Source: JAABRB01 sp041617635 (GTDB lineage: Bacteria; Pseudomonadota; Gammaproteobacteria; Burkholderiales; SG8-39). Taken from it: DNA of 64,000 bases. Both the position numbers and the translations under genes were made by a program. Where the stretch lies: assembly GCA_041617635.1 (NCBI GenBank), contig JBFJOO010000006.1:29200-93199 (forward strand), in the 5' to 3' direction. This document shows positions 9,699 through 18,157 of this stretch, piece by piece. The stretch's first letter is position 1. Each line of letters opens with the position of its first letter. A model generated the notes under the pieces. It was not told where the DNA came from and did no database searches. It was given only the letters and a program-made list of their open reading frames with translations.

Positions 9699-10250
9699 TC
9701 ACCGATTCTTCCCTTTCTGCCAAAGGACATCTCCCACCCCCGCGTGGCGGTTCAACACGCGGCCGAGGACGAACAGCAGGTCGGAAAGCCGATTCAGATA
9801 AATGCGAGCCGCGACTGAGATCGATTCGGATCGGGCGAGCGCGATCAAATTTCGCTCGGCCCGCCGGCACACGGTGCGCGCGAGATGGGCAAGCGCTGCG
9901 ACCCGCGCGCCCCCCGGGAGAATGAATTCCTTCAGAGGCGCGAGGTCGCCGTTGAATGCTTCGGTGAGGGTTTCGATGCGTTTCACCTGATTCTCGTGCA
10001 GGGCGACGTGGCCGGGAATGCTCAGCTCGCCCCCGAGATCGAAGAGATCGTGCTGGATGCCGGTCAATGCGTCCGCTACGGCCTCCGGAAGGGATTCGGC
10101 GAGCAGTAATCCAATCGTGGAATTCAGCTCGTCGACCTCGCCGAGCGCGGCGATGCGGGCGCTGTCCTTCGGCACCCGCGACCCATCACCGAGGCCGGTT
10201 TCCCCGGAATCGCCGGTGCGCGTCGTGATCTTCGAAAGTCGGTGGCCCAT
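9699..10250 (-). CDS. Cob(I)alamin adenosyltransferase, PduO type
   Basis: Transfers the adenosyl group of ATP to cob(I)alamin to make coenzyme B12. The 183-residue product starts at the ATG at 10250 (MGHRLSKITTRTGD). The frame extends upstream but lacks conserved sequence there. PduO-family marks are the ATP-binding N-terminus TTRTGDSGETGLGDGSRVPK, DELNSTIGLL, and the C-terminal helix with CRRAERNLIALA and YLNRLSDLLFVLGR. I see no cobalamin riboswitch upstream and no other B12 gene nearby, so its context is uninformative. It is divergent from arsS. Confidence 0.92.
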   Translation of the reverse strand: MGHRLSKITTRTGDSGETGLGDGSRVPKDSARIAALGEVDELNSTIGLLLAESLPEAVADALTGIQHDLFDLGGELSIPGHVALHENQVKRIETLTEAFNGDLAPLKEFILPGGARVAALAHLARTVCRRAERNLIALARSESISVAARIYLNRLSDLLFVLGRVLNRHAGVGDVLWQKGKNR

Positions 10251-10562
10251 TGCGTCGTGGCGCAGACTATAGCATGTGGTCATGGCTGCATCTGCGACCG
10301 AAAGCGTGCATCCGGCGGCGCGCTGTGCCGCGTACAAGCAGTGATATGCGCCGGTGCGGACCGTCGGCCCACTGCAACGTGTCGGCGAGGTCACGAGGCC
10401 GTACGGTGGTCGTCAGCAGGAAATCAGCGTTCGAGAAGGGGTGATTCGAGAACGTCGCCGGTGCGGGCCAGGGCGACGCGTTGTATCGTTGAGCACTCTG
10501 GTGGTCATCAGAACAGTGCGCCAAAGTGGTGCGCGCCGGGAACAGGAAAGGAACTTCGACCG
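10251..10562. other. Divergent intergenic region between the adenosyltransferase gene and arsS
   Basis: This 312-base gap must hold promoters for both flanking genes. On the minus strand a TATAGT hexamer preceded by TGC (10267-10272) resembles an extended -10 element for the adenosyltransferase gene, but there is no convincing -35 element. On the plus strand AAAGGA at about 10547-10552 is a good ribosome binding site for the ATG at 10563. I found no B12-box, no obvious operator palindrome and no credible small gene. Confidence 0.4.
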
Positions 10563-11528
10563 ATGCATGCAACGCTTCCGCATCTTGCGGATACGGACTT
10601 TCCCGCAATCTCCCGCAGACAGCTCGAGGTCCTGCAGGTCAATCTCGGCTATCGATGCAATCAAAGCTGCGTGCACTGCCACGTGAACGCGGGACCGACC
10701 CGAACCGAGATGATGAGCGGGGAGAATGTCGATACCGTGCTCGACTTCCTGGCTGCGTCCGCGGTGGGCACCCTCGACGTCACGGGTGGTGCGCCCGAGC
10801 TGAGCCCGCACTTCAGGCGCCTGGTGACGCAAGCGCGCGCGCTGGGGGTGCACGTCATGGACCGATGCAACCTCACGATCCTGCTCGAGCCTGGCCATGA
10901 GGATCTCGCCGAGTTTCTCGCGGCGAACTCGGTCGAGGTGGTGGCGTCGCTCCCTTGCTACCTCGAGGACAATGTCGACCGCCAGCGCGGCAAGGGCGTC
11001 TTCGTCCGGAGCATCACGGCGCTGCGCCAGCTGAATGCGCTCGGCTACGGGCGCCCGGCGAGCGGCCTCAAGCTGAGCCTCGTCTACAACCCCCAGGGGC
11101 CGTCGCTTCCCCCCGAGCAAGGCGCGCTCGAGGAAGCGTATCGCATGCATCTCCGTGCGAACTTCGGCGTGGAGTTCAACGACCTCTTCACGCTCGCGAA
11201 CATGCCGATCCAGCGGTTCGGCAGCACCCTCATCTCCAAGGGACAGTTCGGCGAGTACATGAAGCTGCTGCGCAGCAGTCATCGTGACGAGAACCTCGAG
11301 CACGTGATGTGCCGGTCGCTGATCTCCGTGGACTGGCAGGGCTACGTCTACGACTGCGATTTCAACCAGATGCTCGGATTGCCGCTGCGGATAAACGGGA
11401 AATCCCGCGAGCGGCTCGCGGACCTCATCGGCAGAGACCTGTCCGGAACGCCGATTACCGTCGCGGATCACTGCTTCGGATGCACCGCGGGGCAGGGGTC
11501 GAGCTGCGGAGGCGCGCTGGGTGAGTGA
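10563..11528 (+). CDS. arsS: Radical SAM enzyme of the arsenosugar biosynthesis (ArsS) family
   Basis: A 321-residue radical SAM protein. The cluster motif CNQSCVHCH places the 4Fe-4S ligands at C32, C36 and C39. The C-terminal Cys-rich domain ends in HCFGCTAGQGSSCGGAL, with C304, C307 and C315; C284-region residues (YVYDCDFNQMLGLPL) precede it. This pattern matches the ArsS/'rSAM-SeCys' family. Characterised members attach the adenosyl moiety of SAM to a methylated arsenical on the way to arsenosugars. Some family members carry selenocysteine in the tail; here ordinary Cys codons are used. It leads the run of genes reaching to 18157 and overlaps the next gene by eight bases. The arsenic methyltransferase ArsM is not in the window, so the substrate remains an inference. 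Confidence 0.87.
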   Translation: MHATLPHLADTDFPAISRRQLEVLQVNLGYRCNQSCVHCHVNAGPTRTEMMSGENVDTVLDFLAASAVGTLDVTGGAPELSPHFRRLVTQARALGVHVMDRCNLTILLEPGHEDLAEFLAANSVEVVASLPCYLEDNVDRQRGKGVFVRSITALRQLNALGYGRPASGLKLSLVYNPQGPSLPPEQGALEEAYRMHLRANFGVEFNDLFTLANMPIQRFGSTLISKGQFGEYMKLLRSSHRDENLEHVMCRSLISVDWQGYVYDCDFNQMLGLPLRINGKSRERLADLIGRDLSGTPITVADHCFGCTAGQGSSCGGALGE

Positions 11529-12510
11529 CCACCGCCCGGGTCGCTACTGCCCGCAAAGCTATCGCTACGCTCCGGCCAGTCTGGCGCGCGAGCCGGAGCT
11601 GCTCGCAGACACGCTGTACGTCGTGGGGGGCCTCTACGGCAACGTGCCTGCCCTCGATGTCGTCGAGCGGCTTGCGGCCGCCGAAACCGGCACGACGCGG
11701 GTGATCTTCAATGGCGATTTCCACTGGTTCGACGTCGACCCTGCGGCGTTCGCCGAAGTCGACCGCCGCGTGGCGGCGCACTTCGCCCTGCGCGGCAATG
11801 TCGAGACCGAGATCGCCTCGGATGACGGCGCGGTCGGGTGCGGCTGCGCCTACCCCACGACGGTGAGCGATGCCGACGTCGAACGATCGAACGAGATCCT
11901 CGTCCGGTTGCGCGCGACTGCGCGCAGCGTTGCCGCGCGGCGGGCCGCGCTGGCGGGGCTGCCGATGAACGCAGTGGCGGGCGTCGGCGAAGCCCGCATC
12001 GTGGTCGTGCATGGCGATCCGGAATCGCTCGCGGGATGGGGGTTCGCGCACGATCGCCTCGCCGACCCACGCCACGCCGAACGAATCGCAGCGTGGTGCG
12101 CAGCGGCGCGTGCGGACGTCTTTGCGTCGAGCCACACCTGCCTGCCGGTGTGCCGGGAGCTGGTCGCCCGCGCCCGGCGGTCGGTGGTCATCAACAACGG
12201 CGCGGCGGGAATGCCCAATTTCGCGGGCACGCGATTCGGCATCGCGACGCGAATCTCGCGGCGTCCCGCGCCTCCGGAGCTCGCGCTCTACGGCGTGCGT
12301 GTCGGTGCGCTGCGGGTCGACGCGGTGCGCCTCGACTACGACCATGACGACTGGGTGCGCCGGTTCCTTTCGATGTGGCCGGAAGGATCGCCTGCGCATC
12401 GCTCCTACTTCCAGCGGATCGTCGCCGGCCCGTCGTATGACCGATCTTCCGCTCAACCGGTGGTTACCATCTTGCCGGAAGCGCGTTACGCAGCCGCTGG
12501 GCACGGGTAG
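11521..12510 (+). CDS. Atypical calcineurin-like metallophosphoesterase
   Basis: A 329-residue soluble protein starting with GTG at 11521, overlapping the arsS stop by eight bases, so translation is probably coupled. It keeps the order of metallophosphoesterase motifs: FNGDFHWFD (D66), RGNVE (N93, E95), VVHGDPES (H164) and FASSHTC (H205). The first motif, normally Asp-x-His-Gly-Asn, reads GGLYGN (residues 36-41), so two usual metal ligands are missing. It may bind one metal or use a different first ligand. Its position suggests a phosphatase or phosphodiesterase step on an ArsS-derived sugar, but that is inference only. Confidence 0.68.
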   Translation: MSDHRPGRYCPQSYRYAPASLAREPELLADTLYVVGGLYGNVPALDVVERLAAAETGTTRVIFNGDFHWFDVDPAAFAEVDRRVAAHFALRGNVETEIASDDGAVGCGCAYPTTVSDADVERSNEILVRLRATARSVAARRAALAGLPMNAVAGVGEARIVVVHGDPESLAGWGFAHDRLADPRHAERIAAWCAAARADVFASSHTCLPVCRELVARARRSVVINNGAAGMPNFAGTRFGIATRISRRPAPPELALYGVRVGALRVDAVRLDYDHDDWVRRFLSMWPEGSPAHRSYFQRIVAGPSYDRSSAQPVVTILPEARYAAAGHG

Positions 12511-12624
12511 GCGCGGCGTGTAATGTTCGGACGTCTCGCGCGACCGTGAGATAGGTCGCTCAGCCAGCGCGGGCCGCGCGGCCGTAAAGTTCGCAGGCGC
12601 GACTGGATAACCAAGGAGGAACCG

Positions 12625-14826
12625 ATGACCAAGGGCCGGATCGTGCTGATCGTAGCAATCGCCGTGCTGATCGCGGCGTTCTTTGCGCTCGACCTCGGCC
12701 GCTTCTTCAGCATCGAGTATTTCAAGGCGCAGCAGGCCGCGTTCGACGAGTTCTACCGGGCGAACCCATTTGCGACGGTGGCAGTGTTCTTCACGGTCTA
12801 TGTCGCAGTCACCGGGCTGTCGCTGCCGGGCGCGGCGCTCATGACGCTGGTGGCCGGGGCGATCTTCCAGCTGCTGTGGGGAACCGTGATCGTTTCCTTC
12901 GCCTCGTCGATCGGCGCGACGCTCGCGTTCCTGGCGAGCCGGTTCCTGTTTCGCGACTGGGTGCAGGGCAAATTCGGCGACAAGCTGCGTGCGATAAACG
13001 AAGGCGTTGCGCGCGAAGGGGCGTTCTACCTGTTCACGCTGCGGCTCGTGCCGCTGTTCCCGTTCTTCGTCATCAATCTCGTCATGGGCCTGACGCCCCT
13101 GCGGACGCGAACGTTCTACTGGGTGAGCCAGCTCGGAATGCTCGCCGGGACGATCGTCTACGTCAATGCCGGGACCCAGATCGCGCGCATCGAGTCTCTC
13201 AAGGGCATCCTGTCGCCAGGCCTGCTGATCTCGTTCGCGCTGCTCGGCGTGTTTCCGCTCATTGCCAAGCGCATTGTCGCGTTCTTCCGCTCGCGCAAGG
13301 TGTACGCCCGCTGGAGTAAGCCCGCGGCCTTCGACCGGAACGTCGTCGTCATCGGCGCGGGGTCCGCAGGGCTCGTGTCGGCCTACATCTCGGCTGCAGT
13401 CAAGGCCAAGGTGACGCTCGTCGAGAAGCACCAGATGGGTGGCGACTGCCTGAACACGGGATGCGTGCCTTCGAAGGCGCTGATCCGCTCGGCGAAACTG
13501 TTGTCGCACATCCGCCGGGCGAAGGAGTTCGGGATCGGATCGGCCTCGGCCGATTTCGACTTCGCCGACGTCATGGAACGGGTGCAGCGCGTCGTGCGGA
13601 CAGTCGAGCCGCACGACTCGGCGGAGCGATATACCGGGCTCGGTGTCGAGGTCATCGCTGGTGACGCGCGCATCACGTCGCCGTGGACCGTCGACGTCCA
13701 GACCGCGGACGGCGTGCGCACGCTGACCACGCGCGCCATCGTGATCGCCGCAGGCGCGCGCCCGTTCGTGCCGCCCATTCCGGGGATCAAGGAGGTCGGA
13801 TACCTGACTTCCGACAACGTGTGGGAATTGCGCACGCTGCCGAAGCGCCTGGTCGTGCTGGGCGGCGGGCCGATCGGCTCGGAGCTCACGCAGGCCTTCG
13901 CGCGCTTCGGATCGAAGGTCACCCAGGTCGAGATGCTGCCGCGCATCCTGATCCGGGAGGATCCCGAGGTCTCCGAAATGGTCACCGAGCGCTTCCGCGC
14001 CGAGGGCATCGAGGTGCTGGTGGACCATAAGGCGACGGCCTTCCGCGTCGAGAACGGCGAGAAAGTGATGCTCGCCGAACACGCGGGGCGCGAAGTGCGC
14101 ATCCCCTTCGACGCGGTCCTCGTCGCGGTGGGGCGGGTGGCGAACACTCAGGGATACGGGCTCGAGGAGCTCGGAATCGGCACGACGAAGGCGCGGACTG
14201 TCGAGACGAACGAGTATCTGGAGACGATCTATCCGAACATCTACGCTTGCGGGGACGTGGCGGGGCCGTTTCAGTTCACCCACACTGCGGCGCACCAGGC
14301 CTGGTTTGCGGCGGTCAATGCGCTCTTCGGCACGTTTCGCAAGTTCAAGGCGGACTACTCGGTGATTCCCTGGGCAACGTTCACTGAGCCCGAGGTGGCG
14401 CGGGTCGGGCTGAACGAGATCGAGGCCCGCGAAAAAGGGGTCGCCCACGAAGTCACGACCTACGGCATCGACGATCTCGATCGGGCAATCGCGGACGAGG
14501 AGGCCCACGGCTTCGTGAAGGTGCTCACGGTCCCGGGAAAGGACAAGATTCTCGGTGTCACCATCGTCGGCGAGCATGCGGGAGACCTGATTGCCGAGTA
14601 CGTGACGGCAATGAAGCACGGTCTGGGGCTCAACAAGATCCTCGGCACGATCCACATCTATCCGACCCTTGTCGAGGCGAACAAGTACGCGGCCGGCAAC
14701 TGGAAGCGCGCGCACGCGCCTGCGACGGTGCTGAGGTGGCTCGAGCGCTATCACGCATGGCGGCGCGGCGGCGACGCGGGAACCCGCGAGGCCGGCGCTC
14801 GGGCCGGGCGCTCGGCGCAGGCCTAG
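12625..14826 (+). CDS. VTT/TVP38 membrane domain fused to a flavin disulfide reductase
   Basis: A 733-residue fusion with a strong AAGGAGG ribosome binding site at 12613. Residues 1-225 form a VTT (TVP38/TMEM64/DedA-like) membrane domain of five or six hydrophobic segments. Residues 235-715 form a pyridine nucleotide-disulfide oxidoreductase close to mercuric reductase and lipoamide dehydrogenase. This part has an FAD motif VVVIGAGSAGLVSAY near 240, redox cysteines C275 and C280 (GGDCLNTGCVPSK), an NAD(P)H motif VVLGGGPIGSE near 411 and the C-terminal IHIYPTLVEA active-site segment. No N-terminal heavy-metal domain and no C-terminal Cys pair is present, so it is not a classical MerA. Its substrate is unknown; membrane anchoring suggests a quinone- or thiol-linked redox role. 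Confidence 0.88.
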   Translation: MTKGRIVLIVAIAVLIAAFFALDLGRFFSIEYFKAQQAAFDEFYRANPFATVAVFFTVYVAVTGLSLPGAALMTLVAGAIFQLLWGTVIVSFASSIGATLAFLASRFLFRDWVQGKFGDKLRAINEGVAREGAFYLFTLRLVPLFPFFVINLVMGLTPLRTRTFYWVSQLGMLAGTIVYVNAGTQIARIESLKGILSPGLLISFALLGVFPLIAKRIVAFFRSRKVYARWSKPAAFDRNVVVIGAGSAGLVSAYISAAVKAKVTLVEKHQMGGDCLNTGCVPSKALIRSAKLLSHIRRAKEFGIGSASADFDFADVMERVQRVVRTVEPHDSAERYTGLGVEVIAGDARITSPWTVDVQTADGVRTLTTRAIVIAAGARPFVPPIPGIKEVGYLTSDNVWELRTLPKRLVVLGGGPIGSELTQAFARFGSKVTQVEMLPRILIREDPEVSEMVTERFRAEGIEVLVDHKATAFRVENGEKVMLAEHAGREVRIPFDAVLVAVGRVANTQGYGLEELGIGTTKARTVETNEYLETIYPNIYACGDVAGPFQFTHTAAHQAWFAAVNALFGTFRKFKADYSVIPWATFTEPEVARVGLNEIEAREKGVAHEVTTYGIDDLDRAIADEEAHGFVKVLTVPGKDKILGVTIVGEHAGDLIAEYVTAMKHGLGLNKILGTIHIYPTLVEANKYAAGNWKRAHAPATVLRWLERYHAWRRGGDAGTREAGARAGRSAQA

Positions 14827-14828
14827 TC

Positions 14829-15641
14829 ATGCGGATCCTGCAGGCTGGCTTCACTGCCCTGATGGCTCTGGCGCCCGGCGCGGTGCAAGCGCAGTTCGAC
14901 CATTCGCACTCGGCTTGGAACGCGCTCGTCGCGCGCCATGTCGAGGTGATCGATGGGGGCAAAGCGTCGCAGGTTCGCTACGCGGGATTCAAGAAGGATC
15001 GTGCGGCGCTCCGCGGGTATCTCGACTCGCTCTCCGCGGTCAAGCGGGCGGAATTCGACGGCTGGTCGAAGGCCGAGCAGCTCGCGTTCCTGATCAACGT
15101 GTACAACGCGTTCACGGTCGAGCTGATCGTGCGCAACTATCCGGGGATCGAGTCGATCCGCGACCTGGGCAATCTGCTCCGCAGCCCATGGCGTATACGC
15201 TTCTTCACTCTGCTCGGCGGGGAGCAGCATCTGGACGCCATCGAGCACGACATGATCCGCGAGCCCGGCGTATTCGACGAGCCGCGCATCCACTTCGCCG
15301 TCAATTGCGCATCGGTGGGCTGCCCGATGCTGCGCGCAGAGGCCTATGTCGCGCCGCGCCTCGATGCCCAGCTCGAGGATCAGACGGTGCGCTTCCTTTC
15401 GGATCGGTCGCGGAACCGCTATGACCCGCAGCGCGGGGTGCTTGAGGTCTCGATGCTGTTCGACTGGTATCGTAAGGACTTCGAAATGGGCTTGCGTGGG
15501 ATCGAGTCCCGCGAAAGCTTCTTCGCTGCGCACGCGCACCTGCTCGCCGACTCGCCGTCCGGACGGCAGGTGATCGCCTCCGGCGCCGCGCCCATCAGGT
15601 TCCTCGAATACGACTGGGACCTGAACGACGCGAGGCGCTGA
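14829..15641 (+). CDS. Secreted DUF547 protein
   Basis: A 270-residue protein with a cleavable signal peptide (about residues 1-21, ending GAVQA), so it should act in the periplasm. The body carries the DUF547 core: AFLINVYNAFTVELIVRNYP near residue 100 and the conserved HFAVNCASVGCPMLRAEAY segment with two cysteines. The biochemical function of DUF547 is unknown to me. It starts two bases after the VTT-flavoenzyme stop and ends four bases before the next glycosyltransferase. It is therefore firmly within the operon and may handle a thiol-reactive or exported product. Confidence 0.85.
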   Translation: MRILQAGFTALMALAPGAVQAQFDHSHSAWNALVARHVEVIDGGKASQVRYAGFKKDRAALRGYLDSLSAVKRAEFDGWSKAEQLAFLINVYNAFTVELIVRNYPGIESIRDLGNLLRSPWRIRFFTLLGGEQHLDAIEHDMIREPGVFDEPRIHFAVNCASVGCPMLRAEAYVAPRLDAQLEDQTVRFLSDRSRNRYDPQRGVLEVSMLFDWYRKDFEMGLRGIESRESFFAAHAHLLADSPSGRQVIASGAAPIRFLEYDWDLNDARR

Positions 15642-15645
15642 CCGC

Positions 15646-16329
15646 GTGCGCATCTCGGCCATTGTTCCGGTATTGAACGAAGCGGCGGTCATTGATGCCA
15701 CGCTCGGCGCGCTCGCCCCGCTCCGTGCGCGCGGGCACGAGGTGATCTTGGTCGACGGCGGATCGACCGACGCCACCTTGGCCATCGCCGCCGGCAAGGC
15801 AGACCGGGTGATCACCGCGCCCCGCGGTAGGGCGGACCAGATGAACGCTGGTGCGGGGGTGGCGTCGGCGGACATTCTGGTCTTCGTGCACGCGGACACT
15901 TTGCTACCCGCTGACGCCGATCTCGCGATCGCGCGCGGGCTGGCCAGCCCAGATGGAGCATGGGGCCGCTTTGACGTGTTGATCGACAGCCGCCGCTGGC
16001 TGCTTGGCTGCGTCGCGTGGGCGATGAACACGCGGTCCCGTATCACCGGCATCGCCACCGGTGACCAGGCGATCTTCATGCGGCGCGCCGAGTTCGAGGC
16101 GGTCGGCGGTTTCCCGCGCCTCGCGCTGATGGAAGACGTCGCGATGACCCGCCGTCTCAAGCGCCGCTCGTCGCCGATTTGTCTGCGGGATCGCGTCGTC
16201 ACGTCGGGCCGGCGATGGGAATCGGCCGGCGTGCTGCGCACGATCGCGCTCATGTGGTGGTTGCGATTCCGATTCTTCCTCGGCGCGTCGCCCGATCGCC
16301 TTGCGCGGAGCTATGACGCGCGTGACTAG
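15646..16329 (+). CDS. Family 2-type glycosyltransferase of the TIGR04283 (arsenosugar-associated) kind
   Basis: A 227-residue GT-A fold enzyme starting with GTG at 15646. Nucleotide-sugar motifs are clear: IVPVLNEAAVI near residue 6, VDGGSTDAT at 36-44, and VFVHADTLLP near 82, where HAD takes the place of the metal-binding DxD. The C-terminal part has GDQAIFMRR and a final hydrophobic stretch (IALMWWLRFRFFLG) that may contact the membrane. Length and motifs fit the small glycosyltransferase family that databases link to arsenosugar biosynthesis by gene neighbourhood. Donor and acceptor are unknown. Confidence 0.85.
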   Translation: MRISAIVPVLNEAAVIDATLGALAPLRARGHEVILVDGGSTDATLAIAAGKADRVITAPRGRADQMNAGAGVASADILVFVHADTLLPADADLAIARGLASPDGAWGRFDVLIDSRRWLLGCVAWAMNTRSRITGIATGDQAIFMRRAEFEAVGGFPRLALMEDVAMTRRLKRRSSPICLRDRVVTSGRRWESAGVLRTIALMWWLRFRFFLGASPDRLARSYDARD

Positions 16330-17014
16330 CCAGGCGCCCGTTGTCGAGAGCGAGGTTGCAAGCGTCGTTGCAACTGTGGTTGTGTTCGCCAAGGCACCGG
16401 TACCGGGAGCGGCCAAGACGCGCCTCATACCGCGTCTCGGCCCCGAAGGCGCCGCGCGGCTCCACGCGGCGCTCGTCGAGCGCGCGCTCGCGACTGCGCA
16501 GCAGGCGGCGCTCGGCAGCGTGGAGCTATGCTGCGCGCCTGACGCAGAGCATCCGTTCTTTGCGACATGCGCGGAGCGATACGGCGTGGCGCTCACGACG
16601 CAGGCCACCGGCGATCTCGGCGCGCGAATGCTGAGCGCGTTCGACCGCGTGGTGCCAAATCGCGGTGCAACGCTGCTCATCGGGTCGGATTGCCCGGCGC
16701 TCACGCCCGAACACCTGCGCGAAGCCGCGGCCGCGTTGGCGGCGGGGCGCGATGCCGTGTTCGGCCCGGCCGAGGACGGCGGCTACGTTCTGGTAGGTCT
16801 TCTGCGCGCCTCGCCTCGCGTATTCGAAGGAATCGAATGGGGCGGGCCGGACGTGATGTGCGAGACGCGCGCGCGGCTCGCAGCGCTAGGCTGGCGATGG
16901 CACGAGCTCGCCGAGCTCTGGGACGTCGATCGTCCCGCAGATCTCGCGCGGCTCGCCGAGCGCATCGAGGACGGCGCACGCTACCTTGCAGCGGCGATGA
17001 ATGCCGGGGCCTAG
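16313..17014 (+). CDS. DUF2064/TIGR04282-type glycosyltransferase
   Basis: A 233-residue protein whose ATG at 16313 overlaps the end of the previous gene by 17 bases; an upstream TTG at 16301 is less likely. It shows the nucleotidyl-/glycosyl-transferase pattern of the DUF2064 family: VFAKAPVPGAAKTRLIPRLG near the N-terminus, LLIGSDCPALTPEHL mid-protein and FGPAEDGGYVLVGL. It nearly always pairs with TIGR04283 proteins in genomes (general knowledge), as here. The two together may build or transfer the sugar part of the pathway product. The activity is not demonstrable from sequence alone. Confidence 0.84.
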   Translation: MTRVTSQAPVVESEVASVVATVVVFAKAPVPGAAKTRLIPRLGPEGAARLHAALVERALATAQQAALGSVELCCAPDAEHPFFATCAERYGVALTTQATGDLGARMLSAFDRVVPNRGATLLIGSDCPALTPEHLREAAAALAAGRDAVFGPAEDGGYVLVGLLRASPRVFEGIEWGGPDVMCETRARLAALGWRWHELAELWDVDRPADLARLAERIEDGARYLAAAMNAGA

Positions 17015-17047
17015 GTTTCCGAGGCGCGCGTCGGTGCGCGCGGCACG

Positions 17048-18157
17048 ATGAAGCGGTTACTGCTTGTCGGCGGCGGTCACAGCCATGTCGCGGTGCTGCG
17101 CAGTCTCGGCGACCATCCGATGCCGGAGGTCGAGGCGACGCTCGTCAGCCCGGAGCGGTTCACGCCGTACTCGGGAATGCTCCCGGGGCTCATCGCGGGC
17201 CACTATGCGCACCGCGAATGCCACATCGATCTCGCCGCGCTTGCCCGCTTCGCCCATTGCCAGCGTGTCGAGGCGACCGTCACGATGCTGGATCTCGAGC
17301 GCGGGATCGCCGTGGCGGCGGACGGTCGCGAGCATGCCTGGGATGTCATCTCGCTCGACATCGGCTCCAGCCCGGCCATGGCGGGCGTACCGGGTGCGCG
17401 CGAGCGGGCGATCGCCGTGAAACCCGTACACCGCCTGCTCGCTGCGCTGGAGGACGTTGCGGTCCGGGCACGCCACGGTTCCCTGCGCCGGATCCTCTTT
17501 GTCGGAGGCGGAGCGGCGGGCGTCGAGGTCCTGCTCGCGTTGCAGCACCGCTTGGCGACCGAGGGATTTCGGAGCGTGGAGATGCTGCTCGCGATCGATG
17601 CCGATGCGCCGCTGCCCGGTCACAACGAACGGGTTCGCGCCGCATTTGCGCGCGTCCTGGCCGACCGGGGCGTGCGCGTTCACGCGCGCAGCCGGGTCGT
17701 GCGCGTCGACGAGGGCGTGGCGCTGACCGAAGGGGGCGAGCGAATCGGTTTCGACGCACTCGTCTGGACAACCGGTGCGGCCGCCGCGCCGTGGCCGGGA
17801 GAGTCGGGTCTGAGCGTCGATCCGAGCGGATTCGTGCTCGTCGACGAGACGTTGCAATCGACGTCGCATCCAAGGGTGTTCGCGACCGGCGATATCGCCA
17901 CGATCCGCGGCCACCCGCGTCCGAAATCCGGCGTGCACGCGGTCCGTCATGGCCCGCCCCTGGTGCGCAACCTCCGCCGCGTGCTCGCCGGCGAGCGGCT
18001 CGAGCGGTTCGTTCCGCAGCGCGACGCCTTGGCGCTGATCTCGACGGGCAATCGTTACGCAATCCTGTCGCGCGGCACCTGGGCGCTTAAAGGCGCCTGG
18101 GTGTGGCGCTGGAAGGACTGGCTGGACCGCAGGTTCATGCGGCGTTACGACGTGTAG
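17048..18157 (+). CDS. FAD-dependent oxidoreductase of the SelD-associated (TIGR03169-like) type
   Basis: A 369-residue NDH-2-like flavoprotein. It has an FAD-binding N-terminus (RLLLVGGGHSHVAVLRSLG), TPYSGMLPGLIAGHY, a second dinucleotide fold (ILFVGGGAAGVEVLLAL near residue 156) and a C-terminal FAD contact (VFATGDIATI), followed by HPRPKSGVHAVRHGPPLVRNL. The latter pattern is typical of the domain that in other bacteria is fused to the N-terminus of selenide, water dikinase (SelD). Here it stands alone and no selD gene is visible. It has no redox Cys pair, so it more likely moves electrons from NAD(P)H to a quinone or small molecule. It lies 33 bases after the glycosyltransferase, apparently the last gene of the cluster. 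Confidence 0.82.
   Translation: MKRLLLVGGGHSHVAVLRSLGDHPMPEVEATLVSPERFTPYSGMLPGLIAGHYAHRECHIDLAALARFAHCQRVEATVTMLDLERGIAVAADGREHAWDVISLDIGSSPAMAGVPGARERAIAVKPVHRLLAALEDVAVRARHGSLRRILFVGGGAAGVEVLLALQHRLATEGFRSVEMLLAIDADAPLPGHNERVRAAFARVLADRGVRVHARSRVVRVDEGVALTEGGERIGFDALVWTTGAAAAPWPGESGLSVDPSGFVLVDETLQSTSHPRVFATGDIATIRGHPRPKSGVHAVRHGPPLVRNLRRVLAGERLERFVPQRDALALISTGNRYAILSRGTWALKGAWVWRWKDWLDRRFMRRYDV

Noticed and set aside
11500..11528. A selenocysteine codon in the ArsS tail
   Set aside because: The tail uses Cys codons and the TGA at 11526 is a normal stop followed by a coupled GTG start; no SECIS-like stem was seen.
11455..14754. A 1099-codon open frame on the minus strand, opposite arsS, the metallophosphoesterase and the VTT-flavoenzyme
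   Set aside because: It is a by-product of GC-rich codon use: low-complexity Arg/Asp/His-rich product, no domain, and three good genes with clear motifs on the other strand.
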